A DNA stretch of 64,000 nt, taken from NCBI RefSeq assembly GCF_000820045.1, contig NZ_CDBJ01000100.1, positions 225,265-289,264 of the forward strand. The letters are read 5' to 3'. Shown here piece by piece: positions 52,741 to 61,059 of this stretch (position 1 is the stretch's first letter; each line of letters begins with the position of its first letter). Made by a program: the position numbers and the translations under genes. This DNA comes from Aeromonas rivuli. GTDB taxonomy: Bacteria; Pseudomonadota; Gammaproteobacteria; Enterobacterales; Aeromonadaceae. The notes under the pieces are model-generated. The model was not told the DNA's origin, did not search any database, and saw nothing but the letters and a program-made list of their open reading frames with translations.

Positions 52741-53639
52741 TGATGCCTGCAACCACCGAGATCCTGCTGGATCAACCCGCAGCAACCCGGCGCCAGGCGC
52801 GCCGCCACTGGCTGCCCGCGCTAGTGCTGCTCCCATTTGTCCTCTTGATGATACTGTTCCAGCTCGCCCCCATGGTGTGGGTGCTGGTGGGCAGTTTCCA
52901 GACCCCGGATGGTTGGGGCCTCGACTACTATCGGGAGATTTTGAGTTCCCCCTTCTATCTGCAATCCTTCACCAACTCATTGCGCATCGCCGGCATCGCC
53001 AGTCTAGGAGGGCTCGCCATCGGCACCCTGGGGGCGGCCGCACTGCGCCACAGCGGCGAGCGGGTCAAGCGGCTGCTGCTGGCCTTTGTCACCATGACCG
53101 GCAACTTCAGCGGCGTGCCCCTGGCGTTCGCCTTCATCATCATTCTCGGCATCAACGGCGCGGTCACCCTGCTGCTCAAATCCTGGGGATTGATCGACGG
53201 CTTCAACCTCTACTCCGGGGCTGGCCTCATCCTCATCTACACCTATTTCCAGATCCCCCTCGCCCTGCTGCTGCTCTACCCGGCCTTCGATGCCCTGCAG
53301 GATGAGTGGCCCCAGGCCGCCGCCCTGCTTGGCGCCAGCAAGAGGCAGTATGTGTGGCACGTGGCGCTGCCGGTGCTCACCCCCGCCCTGCTCGGCACCC
53401 TGATCATTCTGTTTGCCAATGCGGTGGGGGCCTATGCCTCCGCCTACGCCCTCACCACAGGCAACTTCAATCTGGTGACCATACGGGTGGCGAGCCTGGT
53501 CTCCGGCGACATCTTCCTCGAGCCCAATCTGGCGGCGGCGCTGGCGGTGATCCTGATGGTGCTGCTGGGGGTGGTGACGGCCGCCAACCAGTGGCTGCTG
53601 AAAAAGAGCTACGTGAACAGGGGGCAATCTCATGCATGA
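52740..53639 (+). CDS. ABC transporter permease, first subunit
   Basis: A 299-residue inner-membrane permease with about six helices and the EAA-type loop QAAALLGASKRQYVWHVALP that contacts the ATPase. The ATG shares a base with the stop of the hydrolase gene (TGATG). It belongs to the binding-protein-dependent family used for iron, spermidine, thiamine and phosphonate import. Confidence 0.9.
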   Translation: MMPATTEILLDQPAATRRQARRHWLPALVLLPFVLLMILFQLAPMVWVLVGSFQTPDGWGLDYYREILSSPFYLQSFTNSLRIAGIASLGGLAIGTLGAAALRHSGERVKRLLLAFVTMTGNFSGVPLAFAFIIILGINGAVTLLLKSWGLIDGFNLYSGAGLILIYTYFQIPLALLLLYPAFDALQDEWPQAAALLGASKRQYVWHVALPVLTPALLGTLIILFANAVGAYASAYALTTGNFNLVTIRVASLVSGDIFLEPNLAAALAVILMVLLGVVTAANQWLLKKSYVNRGQSHA

Positions 53640-54408
53640 TTTGACGCCGCGCTGGCCGCGCTGGGTGCTGGGGGCCCTGGTCGCCACCCTGCTGCTGCCG
53701 CTGCTGGCGACTTTTCTCTACTCCATCTCCACCCGCTGGGGAGCGACCCTGCTGCCGGACGGCTTCACCCTCGACTGGTATCTCAAGCTGTGGGGGGATC
53801 CGCGCTTTCTCGCGGCCTTTGGCCGCAGCCTGCTGGTCTGCTTCGCCACCCTGCTGCTAGGGACTTTGGTGCTGGTGCCAACCGTGCTGGTGGTGGCCTA
53901 CTACTTCCCCAGACTGGATCCCTGGATGAACTTGCTGATCCTGCTCCCCTTCGCGGTGCCGCCCGTGGTCTCCTCGGTAGGGTTGTTGCAGATCTACGCC
54001 GACGGCCCGCTGCCCATTATCGGCACGCCGTGGATCCTGATCGGCACCTGGTTCACCGTGGTGTTGCCCTTCATGTACCGGGCGCTGGCCAACAGCCTGC
54101 AAGGGGTGCCGCTCAGAGATCTGATGGATGCTGCCCACCTGCTGGGGGCAAGCAGTGGCCGCGCCTTTCTGCTGGTGGTGATCCCCTGCCTGCGCAAGGG
54201 GCTGCTGGCGGCGCTGTTTCTCTCCCTCTCCTTCCTGCTCGGCGAGTTCGTGTTTGCCAACATGCTGGTGGGCACCCGCTACGAGACCCTGCAGGTCTAC
54301 CTCTACAACATGAGGTCCACCTCGGGCCACTTCACCAGCGCGCTGGTGATGAGCTACTTCCTGCTGACCCTGCTGCTCACCTGGGCGGCCAACAGATTTC
54401 ATCGGTGA
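53632..54408 (+). CDS. ABC transporter permease, second subunit
   Basis: A 258-residue permease with about six helices and the EAA loop DAAHLLGASSGRAFLLVVIP. It overlaps the first permease by eight bases. Both permeases form the membrane channel for the substrate presented by the binding protein at 50833. Confidence 0.9.
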   Translation: MHDLTPRWPRWVLGALVATLLLPLLATFLYSISTRWGATLLPDGFTLDWYLKLWGDPRFLAAFGRSLLVCFATLLLGTLVLVPTVLVVAYYFPRLDPWMNLLILLPFAVPPVVSSVGLLQIYADGPLPIIGTPWILIGTWFTVVLPFMYRALANSLQGVPLRDLMDAAHLLGASSGRAFLLVVIPCLRKGLLAALFLSLSFLLGEFVFANMLVGTRYETLQVYLYNMRSTSGHFTSALVMSYFLLTLLLTWAANRFHR

Positions 54409-54414
54409 TCCAAG

Positions 54415-55422
54415 ATGTTTCATTTAGAAGTCAATCAGTTGCACAAATCCTACGGCGACACCAAGGTGTTCGAGGGGATCGAATTCGGCATCCGCAAGGG
54501 GGAGCTGGTGACCCTGCTCGGCCCCTCCGGCTGTGGCAAGTCCACCCTGCTGCGGGCGCTGGCCGGGCTCACCCCGGTGGATGGCGGTCAGGTGCGGGTG
54601 GCCGGGGAAGATATCACCTGGCAGGCGCCCCAGAAGCGGGGCATCGGCATGGTGTTCCAGAGCTATGCGCTCTTCCCCAACATGACGGTGTGGGACAACG
54701 TCGCCTTCGGCCTCAAGATGAAGCCCCAGCCGGGACGGGAGCTGGCGGCCAGCGTGCAGGAGGCTCTGGCGCTGGTGGAGCTGGACGGCTTCGAGCGCCG
54801 CTATCCGGGGGAGCTCTCCGGCGGTCAGCGCCAGCGGGTGGCACTGGCGCGCGCCTTGGTAGTGCGGCCACGGATCCTGCTGCTGGACGAGCCGCTCTCG
54901 GCGCTGGATGCCCGCATCCGCCGCAGCCTGCGCCAGCAGATCCGCGAGATCCAGCAGCGCCTCGAGCTCACCACCATCTTCGTCACCCACGATCAGGAGG
55001 AGGCGCTCACCCTGTCGGATCGAGTGTTCCTGATGAACAAGGGATCCATCGTCCAGAGCGGCACGCCTGAGCAGATCTACACCCAACCCGCCGATGAGTT
55101 CGTGGCGAGCTTTATCGGCCATTACAACCTGCTGGCCCCCGAACAGGCCAACAAGTGGCTGGGGGGAACACGCAGCACCAAGCTGGCACTGCGTCCCGAG
55201 GCCATTGCGCTATTGCCTCAGGAGGCCTGCCCTCCCGAGCCCCATCTGCCGGGAGTGATACGCCACCAGCAGTTGCTCGGCAACATCATCCGCTATCAGG
55301 TGGCGTGCGAGGCCGGGTTGCTGACGGTGGACGTCCTCAACCGCTCGGCCCGGGATCTGCTGCCGGTCGGCAGCGCCGTCACCCTGGCGGTGGCCCGGGA
55401 TCAGCTGTGTGAGGTAGCATAA
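54415..55422 (+). CDS. ABC transporter ATP-binding protein
   Basis: A 335-residue ATPase: Walker A GPSGCGKST (36-44), Q-loop FQSYALFPNM, signature LSGGQRQRVALARAL, Walker B ILLLDEPLSALD and a C-terminal TOBE-type domain (about 240-335). It is the PotA/FbpC class that powers importers with two different permeases. It completes the importer set. Confidence 0.93.
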   Translation: MFHLEVNQLHKSYGDTKVFEGIEFGIRKGELVTLLGPSGCGKSTLLRALAGLTPVDGGQVRVAGEDITWQAPQKRGIGMVFQSYALFPNMTVWDNVAFGLKMKPQPGRELAASVQEALALVELDGFERRYPGELSGGQRQRVALARALVVRPRILLLDEPLSALDARIRRSLRQQIREIQQRLELTTIFVTHDQEEALTLSDRVFLMNKGSIVQSGTPEQIYTQPADEFVASFIGHYNLLAPEQANKWLGGTRSTKLALRPEAIALLPQEACPPEPHLPGVIRHQQLLGNIIRYQVACEAGLLTVDVLNRSARDLLPVGSAVTLAVARDQLCEVA

Positions 55423-55507
55423 GCCGAGGGTTTGCATGCTCTTTTCAGCGGTGGCGCGGCCAGGGTGCCGCCCCGCCAGCCCCCCGTATTCATAGCAAGG
55501 AGCCGAG

Positions 55508-56179
55508 ATGGCACTGGCACTGTTTGATTTGGATGAGACCCTGATTGCCGGGGATTCCGCCAGCCTCTGGCTGGAGTACATGGTGGCCCAGGAGCTGGCC
55601 CCGGTGAGCATGGTGGCCGAGGAGCAGGCCATGATGTCCCTCTACCATCAGGGCAAGCTGGACATGCACCAATACATGGCCTTCACCCTGCAACCCCTGG
55701 CGGGCAAATCCAGAGTCTGGCTCGATGGCCAGTGCCAGCACTTTGCCGAGCAAGTGTTGCGCGAGCGGATCTATCCGGAGGGGCTGGCCCGCATCGACTG
55801 GCATCGAAAACAGGGGGATACCCTGGTGCTGATCTCCGCCTCTGGCGAGCATCTGGTCGCCCCCATGGCGCGCATGTTGGGCATGGATCACTGCATCGCC
55901 ATCCTGCTCGACGAAGAGGAAGGCCTGCTGACCGGCCAGACCCGGGGTACCCTGAGCTTTCGGGAGGGCAAGGTGGCGCGCATCAACCAGCTGTTTGGCG
56001 GGCTTGACGATCCCTGGCAGGAGAGTTTTGGTTACAGCGACTCCCACAACGATCTGCCGCTGCTGCAAGCCGTGCCCCATCCCCATGCGGTCAATCCCGC
56101 CCCCCGCCTTCGCCAAGCCGCCGAGCAGGCGGGTTGGCCCTGCCTGCAGTGGCAACTCGCCGAGACAAGGGTGCCGTAA
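55508..56179 (+). CDS. HAD-IB family phosphatase (SerB/CicA-like)
   Basis: A 223-residue haloacid-dehalogenase phosphatase: motif I FDLDETLIAGDS (Asp7 nucleophile, Asp9 acid), motif II LISASGEH, and motif III with GYSDSHNDLPLL. HAD-IB enzymes dephosphorylate small phosphomonoesters such as phosphoserine or phosphocholine. It lies 85 bases after the ATPase and ends just before a strong terminator, so it probably belongs to the operon and could release phosphate from the product of the hydrolase at 51907. Confidence 0.88.
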   Translation: MALALFDLDETLIAGDSASLWLEYMVAQELAPVSMVAEEQAMMSLYHQGKLDMHQYMAFTLQPLAGKSRVWLDGQCQHFAEQVLRERIYPEGLARIDWHRKQGDTLVLISASGEHLVAPMARMLGMDHCIAILLDEEEGLLTGQTRGTLSFREGKVARINQLFGGLDDPWQESFGYSDSHNDLPLLQAVPHPHAVNPAPRLRQAAEQAGWPCLQWQLAETRVP

Positions 56180-56211
56180 CGGCCAGGGGCCGAGACAGCC
56201 TGACGCCCCAT

Positions 56212-56248
56212 AAAAAGGAGAGGAGGCCAGTGCTCTCCTCTCCTTTTT
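56212..56248. terminator. Bidirectional intrinsic terminator
   Basis: AAAAAGGAGAGGAG (56212-56225) pairs perfectly with CTCCTCTCCTTTTT (56235-56248) around GCCAGTGCT. The U-run in both directions serves the importer operon on the plus strand and the cyclase gene on the minus strand. Confidence 0.92.
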
Positions 56249-56283
56249 CCATCCAGCAGCCGGCGAAAACAGCCAGGCCCTGA

Positions 56284-57891
56284 CTATACCTGCCTGAGCA
56301 GGGGGTCGGGGTCAGAGGCCGGCTCTCCCGCTTGATAGCAGCGATTCTTGCCCGCCCGCTTGGCGCGATAGACCTCGGCATCCGCCGCGACGATCAACTC
56401 CTTGGCCTCCCGGGCCTGGCCACTGGCCACCAGCCCGCCGCTCAGGGTGACCCGCAGCCCGGGTTCACGCCACGTCAGGCTGGCTACCCGCTCACGAAAC
56501 TCGTCGAGCAGGGCGAAGATCATGCGCTGATCCTCCCCCGTCAGCAGGGCCACCAGCTCCTCGCCACCATAGCGACAGACCCAGCCCCGCTCGCCCAACT
56601 GCTCCATGGCCAGGGTGGCAACCCGCTTGAGCACCATGTCCCCGGTGTGGTGGCCAAAGGTGTCGTTGACCCCTTTGAAGTCGTCGAGGTCGAACATGGC
56701 GAGGAAGAAGGGCTCCCTCTCGCTCAGCAATTCAGCCAACTGGTCATCGAAGAAACGGCGGTTGTAGAGGCCGGTCAGCTTGTCGAGGTTCGCCAGCTGG
56801 CGTACTTCATGAAGATCCTGACTGGTTGCGGCCAGCTCGGCATAGATATGTTTCAGCTCCTGTATGCTGCCCACCTGGGTCGCAGAGGGATCATGGCGGC
56901 TGTAGCGGATCATCCGGGCAATCTCGTTGAGCATGCGCCTGAAATAGCGGGTCCAGACGATGGCCAGTACCAGATAGAGCACGGAGGCCAGTACCACCAT
57001 GAGCTGCACGTTGAGGGAGGCGCGGGCCACCGTCTGATTCAGGCTGGCCGCAGGCTTGACACTGACCAGCACCCACCCCTGCTCCGGCAAGTGGCTGTAG
57101 GAGACAAACTGGCGATTTTCTTCGTCGAAGAAGAGCCCCCTGTCGTCGGTAAAGCGCCTGAGCCAACCGGGATGGGGCATCATCTTGAACAGCTGCTTGG
57201 GATCAGGGTGGGCCAGCTGGCGACCCGAGGCACTGATGATGCTCTGATAGCCATCTTCACCGGGCCGATTGAGCAGGAGTGAGAGGGGCTGCAACTGGGA
57301 GTCGATTGCAAAGACACCCAGGATCTTGCCCTGCTCGTCGGTGAGCGTCTTTGCGATGGAGATCAGCAAATTCCCCGTGGTGTAATCGTAATAGGGCTCG
57401 GTCCAGACCCGCTGCCCCGGGTGCGCCAAGGCCAGTTGATACCAGGGCCGGGTACGGGGATCATAGGCCGGGTTGTGATCCCAGTCCGGGTAGCTGAGCA
57501 CCAGGCGCCGCTCGGTGCCGAGGTAGATGGCGATAATATCCGAGGCCAGCCCCTTGTAGAGCTGCCAGTCATGGCGGTAGCTGTGGGTGTTGCCGAGTTC
57601 ACTGCCGCCGACATCCCCGGCCTTCACTTGGTCATAGATAAGGGTAAACTGTCGTTCCAGCTCGGCCAGGTAGGGCTCAACCAGGCTCTCACGCAGCTGG
57701 CTGTTATTGGCGCTGAGCCGCTGCTCCAGCTCCTGTTGCAGGCTACGGGCCATGTGCAGATAGTAAATGCCCCCCAACACCAGCACGGGAATAAAGAGCA
57801 CAAGCAGGCCCAGCCGCATGCGGCTCACCAGAGACCAGTGCTTTTTGGTGGTAGGAGACTTGCTCAAGCTTGACTCCGGTGACAGGGACAT
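56284..57891 (-). CDS. dCache-GGDEF diguanylate cyclase
   Basis: A 535-residue membrane cyclase with helices at about 27-46 and 297-314 flanking a periplasmic dCache sensor (DPRTRPWYQ near 144-152), and a C-terminal GGDEF domain. The signature is GGEEL (442-446) rather than GGDEF/GGEEF; the last residue is a change often tolerated. No RxxD inhibitory site precedes it, so product inhibition is unlikely. The sensed ligand is unknown. Confidence 0.88.
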   Translation of the reverse strand: MSLSPESSLSKSPTTKKHWSLVSRMRLGLLVLFIPVLVLGGIYYLHMARSLQQELEQRLSANNSQLRESLVEPYLAELERQFTLIYDQVKAGDVGGSELGNTHSYRHDWQLYKGLASDIIAIYLGTERRLVLSYPDWDHNPAYDPRTRPWYQLALAHPGQRVWTEPYYDYTTGNLLISIAKTLTDEQGKILGVFAIDSQLQPLSLLLNRPGEDGYQSIISASGRQLAHPDPKQLFKMMPHPGWLRRFTDDRGLFFDEENRQFVSYSHLPEQGWVLVSVKPAASLNQTVARASLNVQLMVVLASVLYLVLAIVWTRYFRRMLNEIARMIRYSRHDPSATQVGSIQELKHIYAELAATSQDLHEVRQLANLDKLTGLYNRRFFDDQLAELLSEREPFFLAMFDLDDFKGVNDTFGHHTGDMVLKRVATLAMEQLGERGWVCRYGGEELVALLTGEDQRMIFALLDEFRERVASLTWREPGLRVTLSGGLVASGQAREAKELIVAADAEVYRAKRAGKNRCYQAGEPASDPDPLLRQV

Positions 57892-57969
57892 TTGAGCCAG
57901 ATTAACAGCCCGTCACGACGGCGTCCAAAGGAAGAGAGAGATGTGCACTGACCCACAACCTGCGCTGCC

Positions 57970-58410
57970 ATGCTGACTCACGACAACTGGATCGCGGTGC
58001 ATTTTTGCGCCCTGATCCTGCTCACCGGCGCCCTCACCTCCGAGTATTTTCTGTTCAGGCGCGGCATGTCCATCGAGCAGGTGCGCAAGTTGCTGATCGC
58101 CGATGGTCTGGCGGCGCTGGCCCTGCTGCTGCTGTTCATCAGTGGCCTGATGCAACTCTACGCAGAGCCTCAGGGCCCGATCGCACTGCTGCAATTGCCC
58201 AGCTACCGGCTCAAACTGGTGCTCTTCATGCTGATGGCGCTGAGTTTCGGCTATCCGAGCCGCCTCTTCTATCGCTGGCGCCAATCCCTGCGGCGGGGCA
58301 GGGCTCCCATGGTGTCGACGCAACAGCAGCTGTGGGTGATCTGGATACTGCGCATCGACCTGCTGCTGCTGATGCTGATCCCGCTGCTGGCCCATAGCTC
58401 CAGCTCCTGA
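57970..58410 (+). CDS. DUF2214 family inner-membrane protein
   Basis: A 146-residue protein with four hydrophobic helices (about 7-25, 43-65, 80-100, 120-140) and the family features AVHFCALILLTGALTSEYFLF and KLVLFMLMALSFGYPS. Nothing is known of its function. It is divergent from the dCache-GGDEF gene with about 78 bases between them. Confidence 0.8.
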   Translation: MLTHDNWIAVHFCALILLTGALTSEYFLFRRGMSIEQVRKLLIADGLAALALLLLFISGLMQLYAEPQGPIALLQLPSYRLKLVLFMLMALSFGYPSRLFYRWRQSLRRGRAPMVSTQQQLWVIWILRIDLLLLMLIPLLAHSSSS

Positions 58411-58533
58411 CCCATTCAATACTCGCAGCCAGTCACAGGGGCCTGTCTGAGCTCGGCCAAGACAAACGCCATGGCTGTCGGTATGGTGGCACAGGAAGGA
58501 AGTTCAACTTTTTGATTTCAGGGATGAAACCTT

Positions 58534-59439
58534 ATGCGTTCTAACATGATGTTGCTGATGGCCGCCGCCATCTGGGGGCTGGGCTTCGTCGCCCAGCGGC
58601 TGGGAATGGATCACATGGGGCCTTACACCTTCAATGGCCTGCGCTTCCTGCTCGGGGCCCTCTCGCTCCTGCCCCTGCTCTGGTGGCTAAAATCCCGTCA
58701 ACCGACGCAACCTCGCGCTGAGGATAACCCGCGCCTGCTGCTGATCGGCGGCACCCTGGCGGGGGGCGTGCTGTTTTGCGCCGCCTCCCTGCAACAGGTG
58801 GGGCTGCTCTATACCACGGCCGCCAAGGCAGGCTTCATCACCGGTCTCTACATCATATTGGTGCCGGTGCTCGGCTTGGCGCTGCGCCACAAGACGGGGG
58901 CCAACACCTGGGTCGGCGCCCTCATCGCCATGGTCGGGCTCTATGTGCTCAGCGTGACCGATGATTTCACCATCGGCTATGGCGACCTGCTGCAGGTGAT
59001 CGGTGCCCTGTTCTGGGCCATTCACCTGCTGGTGCTGGATCACTACTCGAACCGGGTCGCCCCTATCCGCCTGGCCGGGGTGCAATTCGTGGTGTGTGGC
59101 CTGCTCAGTCTTGGCACGGCTTTCGTCATCGAAACCCCGACCCTGAGCGGTGCCGTGGCGGGCTGGCAGGCCCTGCTCTACGCGGGGCTGGTCTCGGTCG
59201 GCATCGGCTACACCTTGCAGGTGGTCGGCCAGCGCGGTGCCCATCCGGCCCACGCCGCCATCATTCTCAGCCTGGAGACAGTATTCGCCGCCATCGGTGG
59301 TGTGCTGCTGCTCGGCGAGATCCTCGATGAACGCGCCGTCATCGGCTGCATCCTGATGCTGATCGGTATGCTTCTCTCCCAGATCAGACTGCGCTGGTGG
59401 TGGAAATCCCGCCGGGACAAGGTGCCCAGCCAGCCCTGA
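58534..59439 (+). CDS. EamA/DMT superfamily transporter
   Basis: A 301-residue drug/metabolite transporter with about ten helices in two EamA repeats (AAAIWGLGFVAQRLGMDHMGP near the start, VIGALFWAIHLLVLDHYSNRVAP in the second half). Substrate cannot be predicted. A 16-bp perfect hairpin terminator follows 60 bases after its stop. Confidence 0.88.
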   Translation: MRSNMMLLMAAAIWGLGFVAQRLGMDHMGPYTFNGLRFLLGALSLLPLLWWLKSRQPTQPRAEDNPRLLLIGGTLAGGVLFCAASLQQVGLLYTTAAKAGFITGLYIILVPVLGLALRHKTGANTWVGALIAMVGLYVLSVTDDFTIGYGDLLQVIGALFWAIHLLVLDHYSNRVAPIRLAGVQFVVCGLLSLGTAFVIETPTLSGAVAGWQALLYAGLVSVGIGYTLQVVGQRGAHPAHAAIILSLETVFAAIGGVLLLGEILDERAVIGCILMLIGMLLSQIRLRWWWKSRRDKVPSQP

Positions 59440-59498
59440 TACGGGCGGCATGCTGATCGGTGGCGCGGGAAAGAAGGTGCCGACGGGATGGCCCCCCC

Positions 59499-59534
59499 AA
59501 TAAAACGAGGCGCCTTTGGGCGCCTCGTTTTATT
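59499..59534. terminator. Bidirectional intrinsic terminator
   Basis: AATAAAACGAGGCGCC (59499-59514) and GGCGCCTCGTTTTATT (59519-59534) form a 16-bp perfect stem with a TTTG loop. It separates the EamA gene from the convergent AraC/GyrI gene. Confidence 0.92.
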
Positions 59535-59553
59535 GCCGCCCCCTTATCGCACG

Positions 59554-60411
59554 CTATCGCACGCTGGAGCAGAAGCTGACATCGTCGCGCAGGGGATCGT
59601 TGCTCACGCTGTGATAGAGCTCGAAACAGGGGCCGCTGCCAAACTCCAGCCCGGCGGACACTATGTCGCCTATGTGCTCCTGCCACAACGGCCCGTACTG
59701 GTTGCGATCCGTGATGAGGTAGCGGGACTGGGCGTAGCGCCCGGCGGGGATGAGCTGGGTTTCCACCTCCCCCGTCCCCTGGGTCCCCACCGGCACCGTG
59801 ACACCTATGTCGGTGCGACACTGGGCCGGCGGCGTCACTTGCGGGTTGTCATGGTAGATGAAGATCCACTCCCCCCCTTCCAGTGCGCGGGGCGCGGCCC
59901 ACTGGTGCAGGCGGTTACAGACGGCGTCATAGCCTTCGCCATAGGGGCCTGTGACCCGGATATAGGCCAGGGTGCGGGCATCCATCTCGACGGTTTTCAT
60001 GGTGTTGCTCCTTGCTGATGAGTGGCCTTCAGCATAAGGGAGGGGGGCATCCCATGCGTGTCCATCCTTGCGCTCATGGTGTCCGTTCTTGCCCTTGTCA
60101 CGGCGAAACTCCCCCGGGGTGCAGCCATAGTGACGGCGAAACGCCTTGGCAAAGGCCTGGGAGCTGGCCAGACCCGCCCCCAGAGCGATGGCGGTGACGC
60201 TGGCGTCTGTGTAGCAGAGCTGCCAGGCCGCCCGCTGCATCCGCAGCCGCCGGCACATCTCCCCCGGCGCCTCCCCCACCACGGCGGTGAAGACCCGGTG
60301 GAAGTGATAGAGGGAGAGGCAGGCGCGGCTCGCCAGCTCCTCGATGGAGAGATCCGGCTCCTGCTCCAGCGCCCGCAGCACGGGGATCAGGCGCTCGCGA
60401 TAGTCGATCAT
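59554..60411 (-). CDS. AraC-type regulator with GyrI-like effector domain
   Basis: A 285-residue regulator: AraC-family double HTH at the N-terminus (about 8-105: SIEELASRACLSLYHFHRVF, GLASSQAFAKAFRRHYGCTPGEFR) and a GyrI-like small-molecule-binding domain (about 135-285). The same layout occurs in Rob- and EcmrR/BmrR-like drug sensors. The ATG overlaps the stop of the acetyltransferase gene (ATGA), so the two form an operon. Confidence 0.9.
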   Translation of the reverse strand: MIDYRERLIPVLRALEQEPDLSIEELASRACLSLYHFHRVFTAVVGEAPGEMCRRLRMQRAAWQLCYTDASVTAIALGAGLASSQAFAKAFRRHYGCTPGEFRRDKGKNGHHERKDGHAWDAPLPYAEGHSSARSNTMKTVEMDARTLAYIRVTGPYGEGYDAVCNRLHQWAAPRALEGGEWIFIYHDNPQVTPPAQCRTDIGVTVPVGTQGTGEVETQLIPAGRYAQSRYLITDRNQYGPLWQEHIGDIVSAGLEFGSGPCFELYHSVSNDPLRDDVSFCSSVR

Positions 60412-60899
60412 GACAGACGGACCCGCCCCATATGCAGGGCATCGACGAAGCGCCCTTCACGAAACGCATAGGCGGGTGAGCAACCTTCCTGCTCGAAGCC
60501 GAACTTGCGGTAGAGTGCGATAGCGGCCGTGTTGTCGCTGTAGACCGTCAGCTCGAGCCGCTGCAGGTTGAGCCAGTTGTCCGCCAGATCCACCGCTGCC
60601 CCCAGCAGGGCCGAGCCCACCCCGCGGCCTGTCCAGTCATCCCGGACCCCCATGCCGATGCCAGCCACATGGCGACGACGTGGATTCGGCTCGAGCCAGA
60701 GCCCCAGATCGCCGACCAGCAGCTCATCCACTATGGCCACCAGGCCGTAGCCGCTACGCTCGGCCAGCCGTTGCTGCCACATGGCCAGGGTCGGATAGGG
60801 CATCTGCAGGGTGCCTGCCTGAGCCTTTGGCATGGCATAGAGATCCCGCAGCCCCTGGGCATCCCCGGCCTCCGCCTGACGAATCCTGATCTCAACCAT
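60408..60899 (-). CDS. yhhY: GNAT family L-amino acid N-acetyltransferase (YhhY/AaaT-like)
   Basis: A 163-residue GNAT enzyme closely resembling E. coli YhhY (AaaT), which acetylates L-Phe and L-Met. The acetyl-CoA-binding motif GVRDDWTGRGVGSALLGA and ELTVYSDNTAAIALYRKFGFEQEG are clear. The ATG at 60899 has GGAGAGGGG directly before it; a longer frame extends upstream into the catalase promoter region and is not used. Confidence 0.9.
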   Translation of the reverse strand: MVEIRIRQAEAGDAQGLRDLYAMPKAQAGTLQMPYPTLAMWQQRLAERSGYGLVAIVDELLVGDLGLWLEPNPRRRHVAGIGMGVRDDWTGRGVGSALLGAAVDLADNWLNLQRLELTVYSDNTAAIALYRKFGFEQEGCSPAYAFREGRFVDALHMGRVRLS

Positions 60900-60966
60900 C
60901 CCCTCTCCTCCCTGATCCGTGAACGTCCGTCCAAAATAGCGCCCTTTGTGTCCGTAGCCAACTCCA

Positions 60967-61002
60967 TTAGGGCCACCTATCAAACACTTAGAACTGACCG
61001 AT
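60967..61002 (+). promoter_or_regulatory. OxyR-like operator upstream of katA
   Basis: TTAG-N6-CTAT-N7-TTAG-N7-CGAT resembles the OxyR pattern ATAG-N7-CTAT-N7-ATAG-N7-CTAT; two of three spacings are exactly seven. It lies about 60 bases upstream of the catalase start, with TATCGT (61027-61032) as a possible -10. The same 160-base gap should hold the yhhY promoter. Confidence 0.35.
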
Positions 61003-61059
61003 TGGCCCCGCTCGCGCCCCTTGCCGTATCGTGCCTCCATCATCACAAGGAGATGCCCC

